Assembly (NCBI GenBank): GCA_026874595.1
Contig: CM049310.1
Coordinates: 91,147,556 to 91,211,555 of the forward strand
Direction of reading: 5' to 3'
From: Sipunculus nudus
Taxonomy: Eukaryota > Annelida > Sipuncula > Golfingiida > Sipunculidae
DNA length: 64,000 nt
Part shown: in pieces, positions 12,601 to 28,500 of the stretch
Position numbering within the stretch: the stretch's first letter is position 1
Layout of the letters: each line of letters starts with the position of its first letter
Notes under the pieces: generated by a model
What the model saw: only the letters and a program-made list of their open reading frames with translations
The model's database searches: none
Told to the model about the DNA's origin: nothing
Translations under genes and position numbers: made by a program

Positions 12601-15600
12601 TAAGTTAGGTAAGTTCCCATGAACAGTGTAATTTGGTTTAATAAAAATAAACCAGAGGCCGAAAATGTCAGTGTTATCTGATCCCGGGAACATTGCATCA
12701 ATTTTTCTGAAATAGGAAATCAGTTTGTCCTGTATTAGAGATGACTGATTTTCAAATTAAGATCCCTATCATTACTTTGTGTGAAGATCTTTCATTAAAC
12801 ACAACCTTTATGTGATGTCGGGTATGGCTACTGTTGAATAAGGAAGGCATGGTTATTTGAAATTACCTAGCATTATATGTAATCAGTATCATCAGTGTAA
12901 CATGTATAACCATGTTACCTGAGCTACCTGAGACTGTATATGACTGAGATAATAAAGCCCTCAGGCCAGGAACCGTCAAGCGTCCTGACCTTTTGACCAG
13001 CCAAAGATGAGCATCTTGTCAGGTTATCAGCAGTGTGTTTCCGCCATCTGATTGTTGAGTGTTTCATCAGCGAGACTACTCAAGATAGCTTTAAACTCAA
13101 GTGTTGGTCATGCTAGAGTGATTGGTTTGAATAGATTTTCTCATATGTTAAATTTATAGACTGGTCTTGTCAGCCCTTCACCATTTAGTAGTGCATCATC
13201 TTTATGGCTTTTATCAAAATATAGAGAACAACAGTAGATTCAGGAATATAAAAACAGATACTTCAGGTGGCAGAGGGTCCAAAAATAAGTGAGAAATCAC
13301 TCCCCCCCCTCCCACACTCCCACCGATTCTACTGATGGTGAAAAACTTAAAAAAAATGTGATTTATGGTTGATTCTGTTGCACTTTATCACTCATCCTTT
13401 GTGAATGTTTCCATGAATTTAAGGAGTTATAACTAATCAAATTATTATGAAGTGGTTACTTAATTTAAATATTGGTGGTTAAAAAAAAGTCAAATACATT
13501 TCAAATAGAATCTTAATTATCCTGTTTTATATCACTGTACTGGTTTAATTATAACTAATTAATTTAAAATGTATATAATTATAAGAAAAATTAGTTAAGG
13601 CTTATTGACATAAATAAAAACAGATTTTACCAAATTGTCAGGAAGACTTCAGTCATGCAGTGTTTTCAAACTTTTTGATTAAAATTTCTTTTGGACCAAA
13701 CTAAAAAAATTACTGAACACAATTATTGATATGTACATGTAGTAATGATTCAAGTTGCCCTCATGTGCAGATATTGACCAGCACTTGAAAAAGATATTGA
13801 CATGAATATGCCATCACTGATATAGCGGACTTTTTCTAAATATCAAGGCCCTACTGTTAATTATTGAGGCAAAAATAGATGAAATTTATTGTGTATGCTT
13901 AAGTGACTAACTTAGAATTCATTATTGGCTTGTAATTATAGCATGGAGTTTTACTTTGTGGTCACCCTTAGTCTGTTTGGGAAAGGAGTAACAGTATCAA
14001 CATTTGTACAGTGTACTGTTCTGTTTGGACTGAAGTCCTGGATGACCACCATAGAGGATGTATTAATTGAGCTGGATTCCTGGCAAATTTAATATGGGTG
14101 ACATTCAGCTGATATTGTTGCTCCCTTTACACCCATGAATGACACCCTCATTAATTCAGGCCCAGGCTTGGGGATAAGAAAACACCAATGTTGTCCCCCA
14201 GGAGGGCTTGGATATTGCTTTTCAAAACCCCAGGGAACTTGTGGAGGGGGGTGTATGTAAACTATAAGTCTGGATATTGACAGTGGGGGTGTGTGGATTC
14301 TGGGTGGGGTGTGAGGTCAGAGAAAGGCTAGCTATACAGGGCAGGGTTACACCTGGTGGTGAGGGTTTACATAATGATGCCCACATCATTGAGGTTGTTA
14401 TGTAAGGCCATGCACATCCCGGATTCATGGTTACATGTGGATCATTCATGCCTACAGGGAACAAAACCTGGTAATGGCCTCCCTCATACCCAATCCCTCC
14501 TGCATGATTAAGCTCTGGCACAGAACATGCACCTGAAATGTGATAAGCATTTTAGGGAACCTGTAAGATTATGCCATGGAATGTCATCGTCCATATGTTA
14601 ACCCATCCAATCTCAAAAAGTGGCAGGAACTTTATGCAAAAATCAGTTGGTCACCTGTCTATGGCGAGGGCGCACTCAGGCTTTATTGTTTTGTAGCGAT
14701 TCACATGATGCATTTATGCTGCAGTGTTGATTAAAAATTGTTATTTTGAATTAAAAATTTTAAAAAAGGAAAAGTAACTTTTATAGCATTATTTTATATT
14801 TTCCATCTCACTCTAACAATTTATTTAAAGTGTGAGATAATAGCAAGATCTTATCATTAATTGAGCTCCGGCACTTTCTAACTGTTTGGATAACTAACGG
14901 TTTCTGGGTCCTGCATTCAAATCTGATACAGTCAGTACCCCCTTCCCCCAGGCAGATGCCCTGATCAGATAAACTGGATCTCTCATCAAACAACCTAAAC
15001 CCAAGCTCTACCCTCCAAAACCCAAGGAGGGTTGAGGGCAGGGTACAATAGGGTAATTAGATAGGTAACACAGGGGTCAGAATCTGAAAACCTGGTACAA
15101 GAGCCCTAGGGAAGTGTGAAATACTTTAATGAGAGTCCTTTCAACTTAGTTATTCACAGGTATACAGTTACATGAAACATTTAACCTAATAACAAAATTA
15201 CTGAGGGTTTAAATTTCCTCAGCTCCCACAACAGTCACAGTAAGACAGGCTCATGTCAGAAAGGTCACACTGGCAGTGAATAATTGAAACTTTATCTACC
15301 AGTGGGGAACCACTATCGTATTCATAAAATAGAAAAATTTTCTGCACCTGAGCAATAATATTGGCAGAGTTGCATGGTGCCAGCTCTCTATAAAGTAAGT
15401 GGTAATTATGGGCTACTATTCCTCAGTTCAACTCACCACTTTCACTTAATAATAATAGTCAGTGAAATTTCATATGGTTCTTTTTGGGAAATGATTGAAG
15501 AAATCAAATTCATATTGAACCAGATAATTTAAATTGGACTAGGTTTCATCTATGGGTTGTAGCATTCTTTGTTCTGAATATGGAAAATAGTTCTGCCAAA

Positions 15601-16536
15601 CTTATGATATTTACAAGTCTAATATAGTAATAACTGGTCTCGTCTGAGTTATGGGACTGTGACTTCTGGTGTATTATACAAACATTTATCAAGTTTCATA
15701 TATTCAGTTAGAGGTCTATTGGATCCATAAGTACATATATAAACAGAATCTGTTAAGTTGTAATATTCTTACAAATTCCACTACCAAATGTATCCCGTGA
15801 AAATTGGTTGACAGCATATATGTATCTGACATGTCCTCCTATTTTGATACTATTGAACTGTTTTGACAATTTTAACATAGAAAAACTCTTTAAAGGTAAA
15901 TTAACAGAGAACCATGGAAAAGAATATAATTGCATCTTACATTTATAGAACAGTAGTCAGTACACTAAATGATATTTTCCTTTGATTCAGTTTTACTTAT
16001 CATCCAGTAGTATTCATCACTCATGTAAAAGAAAGTTGATCTTAACCAACAGTCTCTCTATGAGATGAGCTTTAGTCTAGGGGAAGAGCACTGGACTCAC
16101 ACCCAGAGTGAGTGCTCTGCTGGCTTCAAGGAAGGCTGTGCCCCACAGTTGTGTATCACTCACATATATGTGCAACTTTGAGGGTTACTTGGTGTTATGA
16201 CCTAGCAATGAGGGTGACTTCACACCCAGGATGTGCAGGTGCAGCAGACACTGGGCCTGGGTGACACCAGGACACAACATTTCATGATAGGAACGGTAAT
16301 GCTACCACTCTGTCACAATGTCCCAAACCAAAGTGGGCATCTGCAGATGAACTACATACTTAGATTAAGAATTATAGATAAGATGGCATGTAAAATAGGG
16401 GAGGTTACCTAAAAAAACTAAAACTTAAAAAAAATAAATAAAATGATGTTGTTGACTTTCTGGGTTTGTCCATTCCCTTCACTCTTTTTTGTGGTAAGTA
16501 ACTTCATACTTGGAGAGAGCTTATTACTTACATGTA

Positions 16537-16584
<48 letters not shown>

Positions 16585-19500
16585 GCACTTTATAATCACT
16601 TTTGGCCTGCATCAGTTCATATTTATTTAACAAGATTAAAGTATATTAATATAAATATTGCACATCCCTGTCAATAAGTTATTAAGTGTATTGTGAATAG
16701 TTGTTATACTTAATAAGTAATGAAGTGTAATTTATTAAAGAATATGTCTTTCTTTTACCTTGAGCATCTTCTGCCTAAATCAGTTTTATTACGAAGTCAT
16801 TATTGTTGTATAACATCTATCTATAATTGTTGAATATCTGTATATACCGGTAGGCTCTTCATGTCCAATATCAATACTTGCCTTGTTTTACCTGTGCCCT
16901 TGTGACCACTATGCCACTTTTGCATGTTGTGTCCATTTTCAAATCTCAGCCAGGTTAAATTTAAGTCCACCACTATCTGGTCCTGTAATGTGACCACCAC
17001 AGGCCTCAGTGTTATGACATGTAAAGCTTCCTTTACAGATAAACCCCAGTTATTGGTCAGCTACCTGGTCAGTTTACCTGGCCTCTTTATCTGTGTCAGG
17101 TTTTACTAATTAGCTAGGCTATATTGACTCAGGTAGTCTCAGTGAAGTCAGCCCAGGATAGTGGACAGGGAAGCTCAGGAGAAGAGATAACTAGGTCTGT
17201 GTCAGACAGGTTAATTGAGGAGGGTATACTTTACCTTGTCACACCTGAGAGTTCACAGGTAAAACCATACCTAACTCTGTATAACCTTTATAGACAGTTA
17301 CGGTGGGTTACCTGTACAGGAAGGACAAGTGAGGAACTCCACTGGACAGCTTTGGTGAGATGATGTATTTGAATTTAGAATTGCAATCATTTATCACTTT
17401 TACCAGACATAAAAGGTTCAGTGTCAGCTGGACAGACTGAATAACTGAATGTTTTTGACAGAACTAAACTTAATATTTACTTAACTCCTCCTTAATACCC
17501 AGAAATGTGTAACCTTACTTCAAAATGTTTGGTTTAAATTGAACAGATTTGACATATTATAATAGTAATACTTACATGAAATATATTATTAGTAATTACC
17601 TGGGATCTAACCAATGCACAGATGAACTGGTGCTAAGTTAATAAATAATACATGCATCTTAAAAAAACATTAAAGCCTACCAGTCCTAAGTAAATTATGA
17701 ACTAGTATTAAAAATGATCTAATTACACTAATTACAGGAAGTACATAGTTTCACAGGGCAGGGGTTTCTAAGCATGGGGTTATCTAAGCTTAGTTTGATA
17801 TATGTGATTTTATAAGGACTATTCAGTCTGTGGAAATTGATTTATTTAACACATTCAGAGGGTGTTTAGCTCAGGATGAAAGCCAAGAACAATTCAGTTT
17901 ATCCTCTTATTCACTAGTTTGAACAATGAAATTGGTTCATAATTGCAATCAGAATATCTGGTAATTACCAATAGACTCAGTGGGTCAATTGCTCTATGAA
18001 GGCTTATGTTATATAAGGAAGGGTTCGATCTGCAAGGTTAGGTCAGTATCTCTGTGGATAGGGAACTGCACAGTTAAGTTTCAACAGTGACATGGATAGA
18101 CGTACAATTCACATTGCAAGAATGCATAGGAAGAGGCATATTTCGTGTGTTTATGGTGGGTTTACCTTCATATGCATAGTGATAACCAAAGTTGTTTGAA
18201 CGTAACTAATTTGTGTACATTCAATAGAAAACAACAGAGAGAGCAATGAAATGCTGAACTAACCAATTTTTATATGGATATATAGTCATGTAAAGTCTTG
18301 GATAAGGGTTGTTAGGTGTTCACTGAGGTGTTCCTTGTGGAATAAATTTCAAAGCAATGGATGCTTGTCCTTAGCTTGAGATCCCACAAAAAACATGCAA
18401 GTGTCTGCAGTCTTACTCTCATTCTGTAACAGGAAGCTGTTTATAAAAGGCCTGATGAAGCTTGAAAAATCAGTCTTTGAGCTGAAACTTTAATCTATCC
18501 GAAGGGAATGAGACGGAACTCTTTAAAAGTACATGGCTTGTTGAGCAGTAATGGAAACAAGATAAATTAGTCACAAATTGACAGGTTTCTTTCACGCAGA
18601 AATCCTGGGGTTTAATGAAGGGTGTAGAATGTTTGTTGCAATTATAGAAACAAATTTTGCCATTTAAAGTAATACAGCTTAGTTTTTCTGCCTGATGGAT
18701 CAAAGGGCAGGCCTGAGCATTACTCCTTTAGCAAGGGTTATTAGTTTTACCAGAGAGTCTTGATATTAAATTACATAGCACTCTAGCAAGATGGTAAAGA
18801 ACTCAAATTAAATAAGTATCTGCATATTTGAAAAAAATGACAGATTTTCATTAATCCATAGGTATGTCATGTGTATAACACCTTGTATACACATAAGTTA
18901 GTAGTAAAAAAAATAACATTTCTGATACATATTAAAATAACCATTCTATTATAGTATCTTCTTTTGAAGATAAGTAAGGAGATAGAAACATAATTTGAAA
19001 ATATGCACATTTGGGAAATTATAGGTTAGTGAATAGTTTTGGAATAGTAAATTCATTCAACAACCTGTAAAGTCATGAAAATCCAAAGAAAGTTTTCATT
19101 GCAAAATTTGTGCATTTTCTATGCAGTTTGAATGATTACATATATGTTGGTATTGTAGTTTTATCTTTTTAAAGAAATATTATTGTATTGTTTATATGAA
19201 ATATTCTTTAACACACAATCAGCTGTGATATTACATAAACATATAGAATGTTTGCATTTGCTCTGGGTCATCTCTGATAAACCTGTGAGTGTATTGTGGG
19301 TAATTTTCAAAACAGGTGTAGATTTAAGGACACTATGTCTGGTCATCTGCTGATCAACACAGTGGCCTGTGGTCAGGTGGATGATGTTACATCTCTTTGC
19401 TGCTATCTTGTCATCCTCATCTTTATATAACCTGGAACTCACATCTGACTCTGATAGATGGTACAAGAGACAGACTGTCTGTTTGTATGTTTTACTCTCT

Positions 19501-22500
19501 GATCTGAGAACATGTTACCTGGGACATCTGGTTAAAGTTGTCACACCAAGAAGCCCACATCTGATGCAATCAGTGAAGCTTATGTTTGTACGCTCAGCCA
19601 ATGGCCAGGTGTCGCACACCTGTTGGGACTTGGTTGTTACAGTGACTCCTTATAATCTTACTGAATTTGGTTTCAGTTTATCCAAGGTTAATAAATGTAT
19701 CTGCCCTTCAGAGGACCAAATATAATAGTATGACATCATAGTCCAAATGTTAATGTAGTTATGCATGCTTTATATTATATAAAAAAAGTTATGCATGCTT
19801 TAAATGCTATTAATTTAAAATTAACTATTTTTCATCTGTCATGTCTTTGGTGGCTAGTGAAAGGGATCATTCTGTCTTTCAAGATTCTGGCCTTTCTGTG
19901 TAGGGAGAATTATGTGTGTTAGAACTGTTAAATTAAGGTAAAACAGGAATTTTAAGTGATAAAACAGCAATAGTAATATTATATACAGGCTATATTCTAT
20001 ATCAAATTACATTGTGTTAATGTACTATAGTAGTAAAACTGGTCCCTGTTAACCACCTCTTAAAGGTGATCCTGTTATTAATTATCTCAGCAGAGGTTAC
20101 TTCATATAATTACTGTCTAAACAGCCCTGGCATGGGTCTAGTACACCAGTGATTGCCCAGTACTACAAAGCGTTTATACAGCTATAAGGATTAGGGCATG
20201 ATGTTTAACTGACTTAAGTAAGTTGGTAATGCCAAGGTTTGATTATCTGACAAGTAGTGGGTACAACTACTTCAGCTGACCACAGTACAAACACCCAGTG
20301 AGGCTTGTGTGTGGGTAACTCATTCCCCAGCCTGCTAATTTTGAGCCTGTGTTGTATTTAATGAGGGTACCAAGTCTGTTGTAACCCATCTTATGCCTGC
20401 AGTTCCTGGTTAACTCATCTTAGGAGCAGTTGTAGCTACTCCATCTCTCTGCATAAATGAGGGGCCATCTTTAACAACATAGAGTCTTTTCACAGAGTCA
20501 GTGGTCAAGAATTTAGTCCTGTTAGAAAAGTAAGTTGCATAAAGTTTATAATTTTGTCAGGCATCAGTACTTTTAGAAATACACAGTGGGATATACCCCA
20601 TAATAATGTAGTTGCTCTCAAAGCCTGTCAGTTTATTTTTCACTTAATGCATTTGCAACATATAATTACTTCTGTTTCAATGTTTGCCTGATTTTTTATC
20701 TTTGTTTTTGAGAAATAGAGAAGTTAACCTGTGACCTCTAGGGACATGGTTATACTAGGGACATGTTCATGTTCAGACTTTTGAACTGCAGCTGCTTCTG
20801 TTAACATTTACAAGGATGTCAAAGTTCCCCCTGTGTTTGTTCTTTGGTTAGTTTGATTGTTAGCAGGAGTATGCATTGTGCAAACATAAATGACATCCAT
20901 GAAACTTGGCACCAGGTTGTGACATGGCCAGGGAGGACACCTACAAATCGGATCCAGTTTGATTGCTGATCCTTGGCAGAAGGCAGTCCTCTTCCCAGTG
21001 ACATTCTAGATTTCTTCTATTAATGCCTTGTCTTGTCTTTTCAGAGACATATCCGTACCGCTACAGGGGTCTACAGCAGCCACCAGCATATAACAGGGAC
21101 AGTGGGGAGTTTATGGACCTGAGCACCATGGATGCCATCGGAGAATTACAACGAAAAGTTCCCCTGTATCAGGTGTACAAAGGTGAGCATCTCATTAAAT
21201 AAAATGCTTGGAATTTTGAGGTGATGCAGTAAACAGTGTGTATGTTGCCATAGAAGAGTTAATAAAGTTGTTAAATTAAAAAAAAAAACGTTTATTTGAA
21301 AAAAAGTGTATCTGTTGTTGAATAGATTACAGTTACTGTGAATTATAAAGTAATTGTGTAATTTCAAATTTCTTCATTGTTAATAGTAAATGACACAGTT
21401 TTACTAATGTACATCATTAAATTTCCAAGCCATATTATATTTTGGACATAATTTATGATTTATTTAAAGTTTTATCAAATTTTAATGAGAAAATCCTACT
21501 TTTAGAGGTACCTGAAACATATTTTAATATGAATAATTTCAGGTCAATTGAAGGTGGCCATCTATATGAACTTTGGTCTTCTTACAGTTCATGGTAAGGC
21601 AGTATTTTGTATCATTATATATATGTGCATGTATAAAGGAGAGAGGTGTTGGTCGGCTGTGATGTCCACATCTGTCTGGCATATCAACCATACCATACCT
21701 GTATAATTTAAATCTCAGGGTCAGCATTACGTTATTATAACCCGCAATGAGGGTGTAAAAGGGGCTAAAAGCAAAGGTCCAGCGTGGTATTGTGATATGT
21801 TAATGTACAATCAGAGAAGGTGTGCAGGCCTTGAAAACTGAGTAAACATTCTGTGTTATGGTCAGCCAGATTTCAAAGAGCTTAAACCAACTTCCTGCTG
21901 AGGGCATTTACACAGTGAGCGTGAATTATACCTGAAGGGTCGCAGAATCCCAAGTTTTGCTTGTTTTGTCTCATTTGCATTTGTTCACACCTGGGTTTAC
22001 CTAGCTCTTATGGGACACCTATGGATCCTTCTAAATTAACAGGTAGATGTGTAAAGGTGCACAGTAGCTCATATTGGTAATATAATACCCTGATTGGGCT
22101 TTGTCTAATTTGAGGTATATGCTAATGTAGAAATGTTGTGGATCAACTTTCAGTGTTAGGTATCACCTGGCCACTTTGTATAAACCTGTATCAATCTTTT
22201 ATTGTGCTGGTGATGTTGATAGCCCAAACATATGCATGGTGGCCATATGTTATAAGATTAATTATGCATGATTTTACTTTTTTTTTAAAGTCATTCACAA
22301 AGTAATTTTACAATATGTTTCTGAAAAAAATCTTGATCTTAAATTAATCTGGTGTCATATATTGATCAAATTAAAAATCTACAACTGAAATGTCCAGATC
22401 AAATATCAGACCACAGATCAGCAGGGGATTTACCTTACAATGTGTTTATGCATTAAGATTCACCAACAAATATACATAAAATGGGACGGCTTTAAATATA

Positions 22501-25500
22501 GATTTTTTGTAAATTCAAAAGCAGTGAAATGGTAAAAAGCAATGATGCACTGGCAGCAAAGAGAGTCTGCATGGACATGTGGGATTTTTCTCTAAAATAA
22601 AAAAGCTTCACCAAACAATTCAGATGAATATATTTGTATTACCAGCAATATTTCAAATTTTCTTACTGTTAAGCCTAATATTTGATACTCCTGTGGTGTT
22701 GCTTGTCAAGATTTAAAAGTGCAAGCTTTATTTCAAATTACTCTGGGATTTTCCAGCTTTTTGGGTCTTTATGGTAAATTTAAGAGTAGGAGGTATATGT
22801 ATGACAGTAGGAGAACATTATCCGCCACGCTGGGACAGTTTTGTACAGAGATATAGACTCAGGGTGTGGAGATGAAATGACATGCATGATCCGTCAAAGA
22901 CCTGATAAAGCCACTAATGAATGGCCTGTGTTAGGGGGTGGGTTATCCAGGGAAAGACCTGATAAAGCCACTAATGAATGGCCTGTGTTAGGGGGTGGGT
23001 TATCCAGGGAAAGACCTGATAAAGCCACTAATGAATGGCCTGTGTTAGGGGGTGGGTTATCCAGGGAAAGACCTGATAAAGCCACTAATGAATGGCCTGT
23101 GTTAGGGGGTGGGTTATCCAGGGAAAGACCTGATAAAGCCACTAATGAATGGCCTGTGTTAGGGGGTGGGTTATCCAGGGAAAGACCTGATAAAGCCACT
23201 AATGAATGGCCTGTGTTAGGGGGTGGGTTATCCAGGGAAAGACCTGATAAAGCCACTAATGAATGGCCTGTGTTAGGGGGTGGGTTATCCAGGGCTGGCC
23301 GGCACCATATGGTGATGCATTCACACCTAACCTCAAGGCATGTACATCAAAAGGCCCAGCCTCAAAGCCAACCTCCACACAGAAGATTTATAGCTGACTG
23401 ACCACTGTCCAGTAGTGTGTTATTCACCCTCTACTACCCTGATGGTCATTCATGGCTGTAGTACAAAATATACTTCATTCCTTTGAAAGGAATGATCCAT
23501 TTAAAAAATTATAACTAAAATATTGTTATTAAGATATTATTTTCAACAGTTCATGTGAGGTATTCCACTCTTTTAAGCACAGGAATTCAGGTTTCAGACC
23601 TTTAATTGTATCCTCAAATTTTGCAAGCCCAGGGCTATTCATTATATGACAGGTGTATCCTGTCTATAAATGTATATATGGAGAGTTTACCCAAGTATTT
23701 TAATTAACCTTATATATCAGGTTGATAAATTATTCATTGCACTTAAATGAATTATATTTAATGCTGCACATAAATATATGTTAACACTTGCAGTATTTAT
23801 TACAATAACTAGATTATAATTCCTTTGATTGCTAATCCATTTAAAAATGAATGATGCTCATATAATATACACCTGTCCATATGATGAATATGAATGATAA
23901 AGTGCAAAGTATAATTCTATGTAATATAGGAAGTCATGCATGTTTTATACATAGAGAACGATGCCCGGGTGTATTATGTTTCAGTAAAGGGGGCACCAAC
24001 AGGGGCAGGTGCCTGTTATTTATGACCTTGTAACATTATGTACTTCTGTGCCCCTGAGGCACCCCTTACTTTGTGTTCTTTTCATCATTTTCAAACTGAT
24101 GCCATCCCCAGCAACTGATCATTGAGTATGTTCACTTTGTAGTGGTCCAGGGGCGGCACCTGAACTGTCAGGCGGGCCCAACATGTGACGTCTACGTAGA
24201 GGTAAGGGCTAAGGTTACGCTCCTGTAACATAAGAAATGGTAACATGAGCAATCACTGTGAATCATATCTGATGGAACTATGTCCTTTGTACTTCTCTCT
24301 CTCTCTTTCTCTCACTCTTTCTCTTGTTCGATGTCCGTCTTTTTCTCGTACTCTCTATTTACGGTTTTGTTTACATTCTCTGTTGCTTTGTACTGCACCT
24401 CTCTCTGTATGCCCATCCTCCTCTCTTGCTCTCTCCATCTCTATGGGCAGCTCTTTCTTTCTCCTCTCTCTCTCTGATTTCTTTCTTTCTCTGTGTCTGT
24501 CTCTCTCTTTCTCTTAATTATCTGTTTTATTTCATACTCTGACATATGCACAAAAAACCCACATAAACACACAAACAGACAACCATACAGATACTTAAAT
24601 TAAACAAATTTAGACAAAAATATACTACTTTTTAAGATATTTGTATTATCATATTCGTTTGAGATGAGACTTTATCATATTTTTGAATTCACTATTCAGT
24701 ACTCACTAATGTATTAAACAAAAGCATAGATGATAAAGTATTTACTAATCATTATAACTTAATCATAATTTTTAAGAATCATCAACGGTAATATATACTT
24801 GCATTATCAAACATTATGAGTTTCAATATTAACAGGATGTAACTTTGATAACCTTCATTTTTTACAGGTAGGACTTATGCCCAGTGAGCGAGGCAGATTC
24901 CCGTGTCGAACAGATATCTCTCACAACACAAGGAACCCATCATTTGATGAAAAATTCTCATTGTAAGTACACCAGACATGTCTACATAATGTCATATTTA
25001 TGATGTACTGAACCACCTTGTGCCATTTAACCCAGATGTTAGAGCGCATCATAAACTTAATGGTTCCTTTAACGGCTTTTATGGTGTTGTGTCCAGTGAG
25101 GGCTGTTTTAGTACAGGCTTGGTATTTTTTCTATGCCATTGTTGTATGGAGAAAAATAAAACATAGGCTTGATTTTGTGTTTATGTCAGTATTCCACTCA
25201 TATGGGAAAATTGCTTTCCTTGTTAACCCACTTTTCAACATTGTTTAACTCACTTTCATATCAGTGTTTATATGTATCGTTATGTATATGTATCATTATT
25301 TAAATGTATCATTTTGTATAAGTATCATTATGTATATTTATCATTATGCATCATGAAAGTCTCAGGTTGAAAAGTGACTTGTTAGAGCAGTCAACCATGT
25401 TTGGTTGTTTTTATTTTTGTAAATATCTAAATGAATATTTAATAAAATTAAAATAAAAGTGTCCCTAGAATTATATGTAAGCCACAAGGCAACAGTCAGA

Positions 25501-28500
25501 GGTGTTAATTATGAAGAAAATGATTTGATAAGCAGTCTTGCTTATATTAGGAACATTACTGTAGTCATCATGAATCCAGTACCAAGGATGTGAGTTTGCC
25601 TTCCATGTTGAAAGACACATAGCATTTTGAAAATGTTTAAACACATCAAGAGTGAGTTGTTATTTTAGAAATCTAATTTATTACAGTGAGCTGTCTGACT
25701 CTGACCTGGACAAACGCGTCGTGATCGCAGCATGGAACAAAGATCTTGTCTCAGGGTAAGATATTTTCTACCAGTTAAAAATCATAAAGCTAAGGTATAA
25801 AATTATAAAAATACAAAAGTAGGATTATGGTGTCAGTTTCAGCAGACTCAAGTTTAATAGTACTGAGATGCAATATTTAATTTTCCTCACATAAGTGATC
25901 ATTATCTTTATTTGGTTTGGTGTAAAAATATATGTGTGCAAATTATGCAGGATACAAAAAGCAATTAATGTATTCAAGTCATATCTCAAATGTCATTTTT
26001 GGAAACATCAATAAAGTTAGCATTAAGATGTCAACATAGTGGTAAATTAAGGATAATCAATTATCAAAATTCTGTATCATTAGTTGTTGATTAGGAAAGA
26101 ATATGCAAATTTTATTAAAATACATTAAATATTTCAGATAATAAAAAAGTTCTTACTCTGAGTAGAATGATCTCTGTAATGATTACTTTTGAGCTCATGT
26201 GTCTGATTTGTGATTTCAGAGAAGGAGAATTATTAGGCTGCATGTCATTTGGACTGAGAAACCTTCAAGCCAGAGATAAGGTAAGTAAAAAATCACCATC
26301 ATATTACCTGTTCTTGTATTTCTGCTAGGTTTGTGCGGAACAGGTTTTCCATGGACTGAGTTAATTGGCATGCGCCAAGTTCACTGGCATAGCTTCTGAA
26401 AATTTCTCAGGATTTGTGTTAAAATATGGAACACTATCCACTTTGGAAACACCTAGCATTACTCCTGACACAAAAAATACAACATTTCTGAGACATTGTA
26501 GTGCCACTACCATCAAATAAGAACTAGATTAATTCTTCCCTACTGCTTTTGTAATCTGAAAGAGATTTAATGAGCAAATATTTATGACTACATTGGTAAA
26601 ATGTGTAATTTATTTTAGTGTGTTTTGGATGTTTAGTAATGTAGTCTATTTTGTTTCAGAGTGTGAACGGATGGTACATTCTATTATCAGAAGAAATCGG
26701 TTGCAAGAAACATCTGCAAGCTCCTGACAGCAGGCGCCATCTTGCAGAGAAACCAGCAGGTAAATGAAATAGGAATTTCACATCTTCAAGTGTTGTTACA
26801 GGGAAAAGGCAGAAGAACTTTGTAAATGTGAACCACAACAAGGTTAATTAATGAAAATGTATGTTTGTATTACATTAATCCTTACCTGAAACCTAAATAT
26901 TGACAATAGGAGCACAGTTTGCCTCAAGCTGCAAGCACCACAAATATTTTGAAAAGGTAGCAGATGTGATATTTTGTCTGTACATGTCATGAAGAATTTA
27001 TATATATACATTAAAATTATGTCGGTATGTAGCCAAACGTTATTGTAAGCATTCATTAGCATTGTGGTATTTTTCAAAGAATACAATTTATTATGTTTTA
27101 TTTATTTTACAGAAGCAGCCTCTGTCAAGCCAATGAGGCAAGAATCTCAACCAACACTTGATTCTCACACAGTAAGTATAAACAATTTTTAAAGTGGGGT
27201 GGGGGCATTTACTATTGAGAAGCTCTGTAATCCATGTATAGGTTTAATATTTAACATTTATTAATCAGTTCAATTACAATCAGTTTATTGAAATGTTATT
27301 CAGTATGCCATACCAAACTTCTATGACAGGCCTTCATAGAACCACTATTTCTTTTCGTTTGGAAAAAATTTAAAACTTTGCAGTTTGTTGATTGTGTATA
27401 TAATTCTACAGATGGATTGGTCTCAGTATACTCAGCCTACCATATTTAGTATCTTCCATATGATTTAATAATTTGACATGATGTTAATTACAGGTCATAC
27501 TGAGAAGGAAGGAGGGAGGTTACGGCTTTACGTTGGGTGGTTGGAACCCTGTCAAGGTGGCTAGAGTAGATAATGGTGAGTCACATTAAAAATAGTAACT
27601 TGTTTATATTAAAAAACAAGCCATACATATATCCTTGCACTGTGCAATAAATTAAAGATTCTACTGTTTATTATAAAAGAACACTGGGGTTTAAATAAAA
27701 GAATTTTTACTTGACTTTCTGAAATGTGGTTGTCACAGTTACAAGAATGACTGGGTATATTCATCTTTAAAGAGTTATTGCTTTTGCTCTTTCAAAAATT
27801 AAAAACAGATAGAGAATAATTGCACATAGAGAATAATTATTTTCAGATTATTTTGTGAATCTGCTTAAAATTTTAATGTACTGGTTGATATCCCAGGGTC
27901 CCCAGCAGATCGGGCAGGACTCGCGTCAGGAGACTGCATCATCAGGGTCAACGGGGTCAATGTATCAACACTGACAGCGGACACGATAGCCAGGCTCATC
28001 AGGTAATTATGACAATCTCTGTTTGTGTTTGTATAATGTACAAGTTCATCACTTAAAACTGAAGAGTACCTTTGAGAACATGACAAGTCACAGTTGAAGT
28101 CAGATACTATTTTTAATTGCATCTAGCAAAGAAAATTCATGTCATTATAAATTTGATGATTAATTCTCTTTATTTATGCTCTTTCATTCCATGTAATATT
28201 TTGTAAACTGGACCACAAAAGTCATAGAAGGTCAGCAAAGGAAGAATTATATTTTGCCTGTTAGGGTTTTGAATATGTTGATTTTTCATATCTGCATTAC
28301 AATTAAATGCAATACTTTTGACAACAGGTCAAAGCTCAGTTCAAGCTGCTATTTATACTTTTTAAACAATCTGTAACCATGGTGATTTTCTTCCACAGAA
28401 ATAGCCAGGAGTATGCAATGATTGACATCCAGAGGGAGAGAGATGAGAGCGCCCCCTGTGGGTATACAAAGAGATCATTGAGTAGACAGGGAAGTTACAC

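Larger units (their letters stand above)
9624..21044 (+). other. Intron 1 (coding) of RGS3-like gene
   Basis: This 11.4-kb stretch has no convincing exon. It holds AT-rich sequence, a TA microsatellite (about 16541-16580) and a SINE-like block near 16060. Short open frames are scattered on both strands without conserved motifs. Additional alternative exons cannot be excluded. Confidence 0.55.

Noticed and set aside
22896-23294. CRISPR array
   Set aside because: Contiguous units without unique spacers in an intron-containing animal genome; it is a minisatellite.
22841-23401. Open frames through the 57-bp repeat on both strands, looking like repeat proteins
   Set aside because: They exist only because the unit is a multiple of three; flanks are non-coding, and the block lies within an intron.
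24245-24542. Leu/Ser/Phe-rich frames resembling membrane proteins
   Set aside because: Translation of a CT-rich low-complexity tract in an intron.
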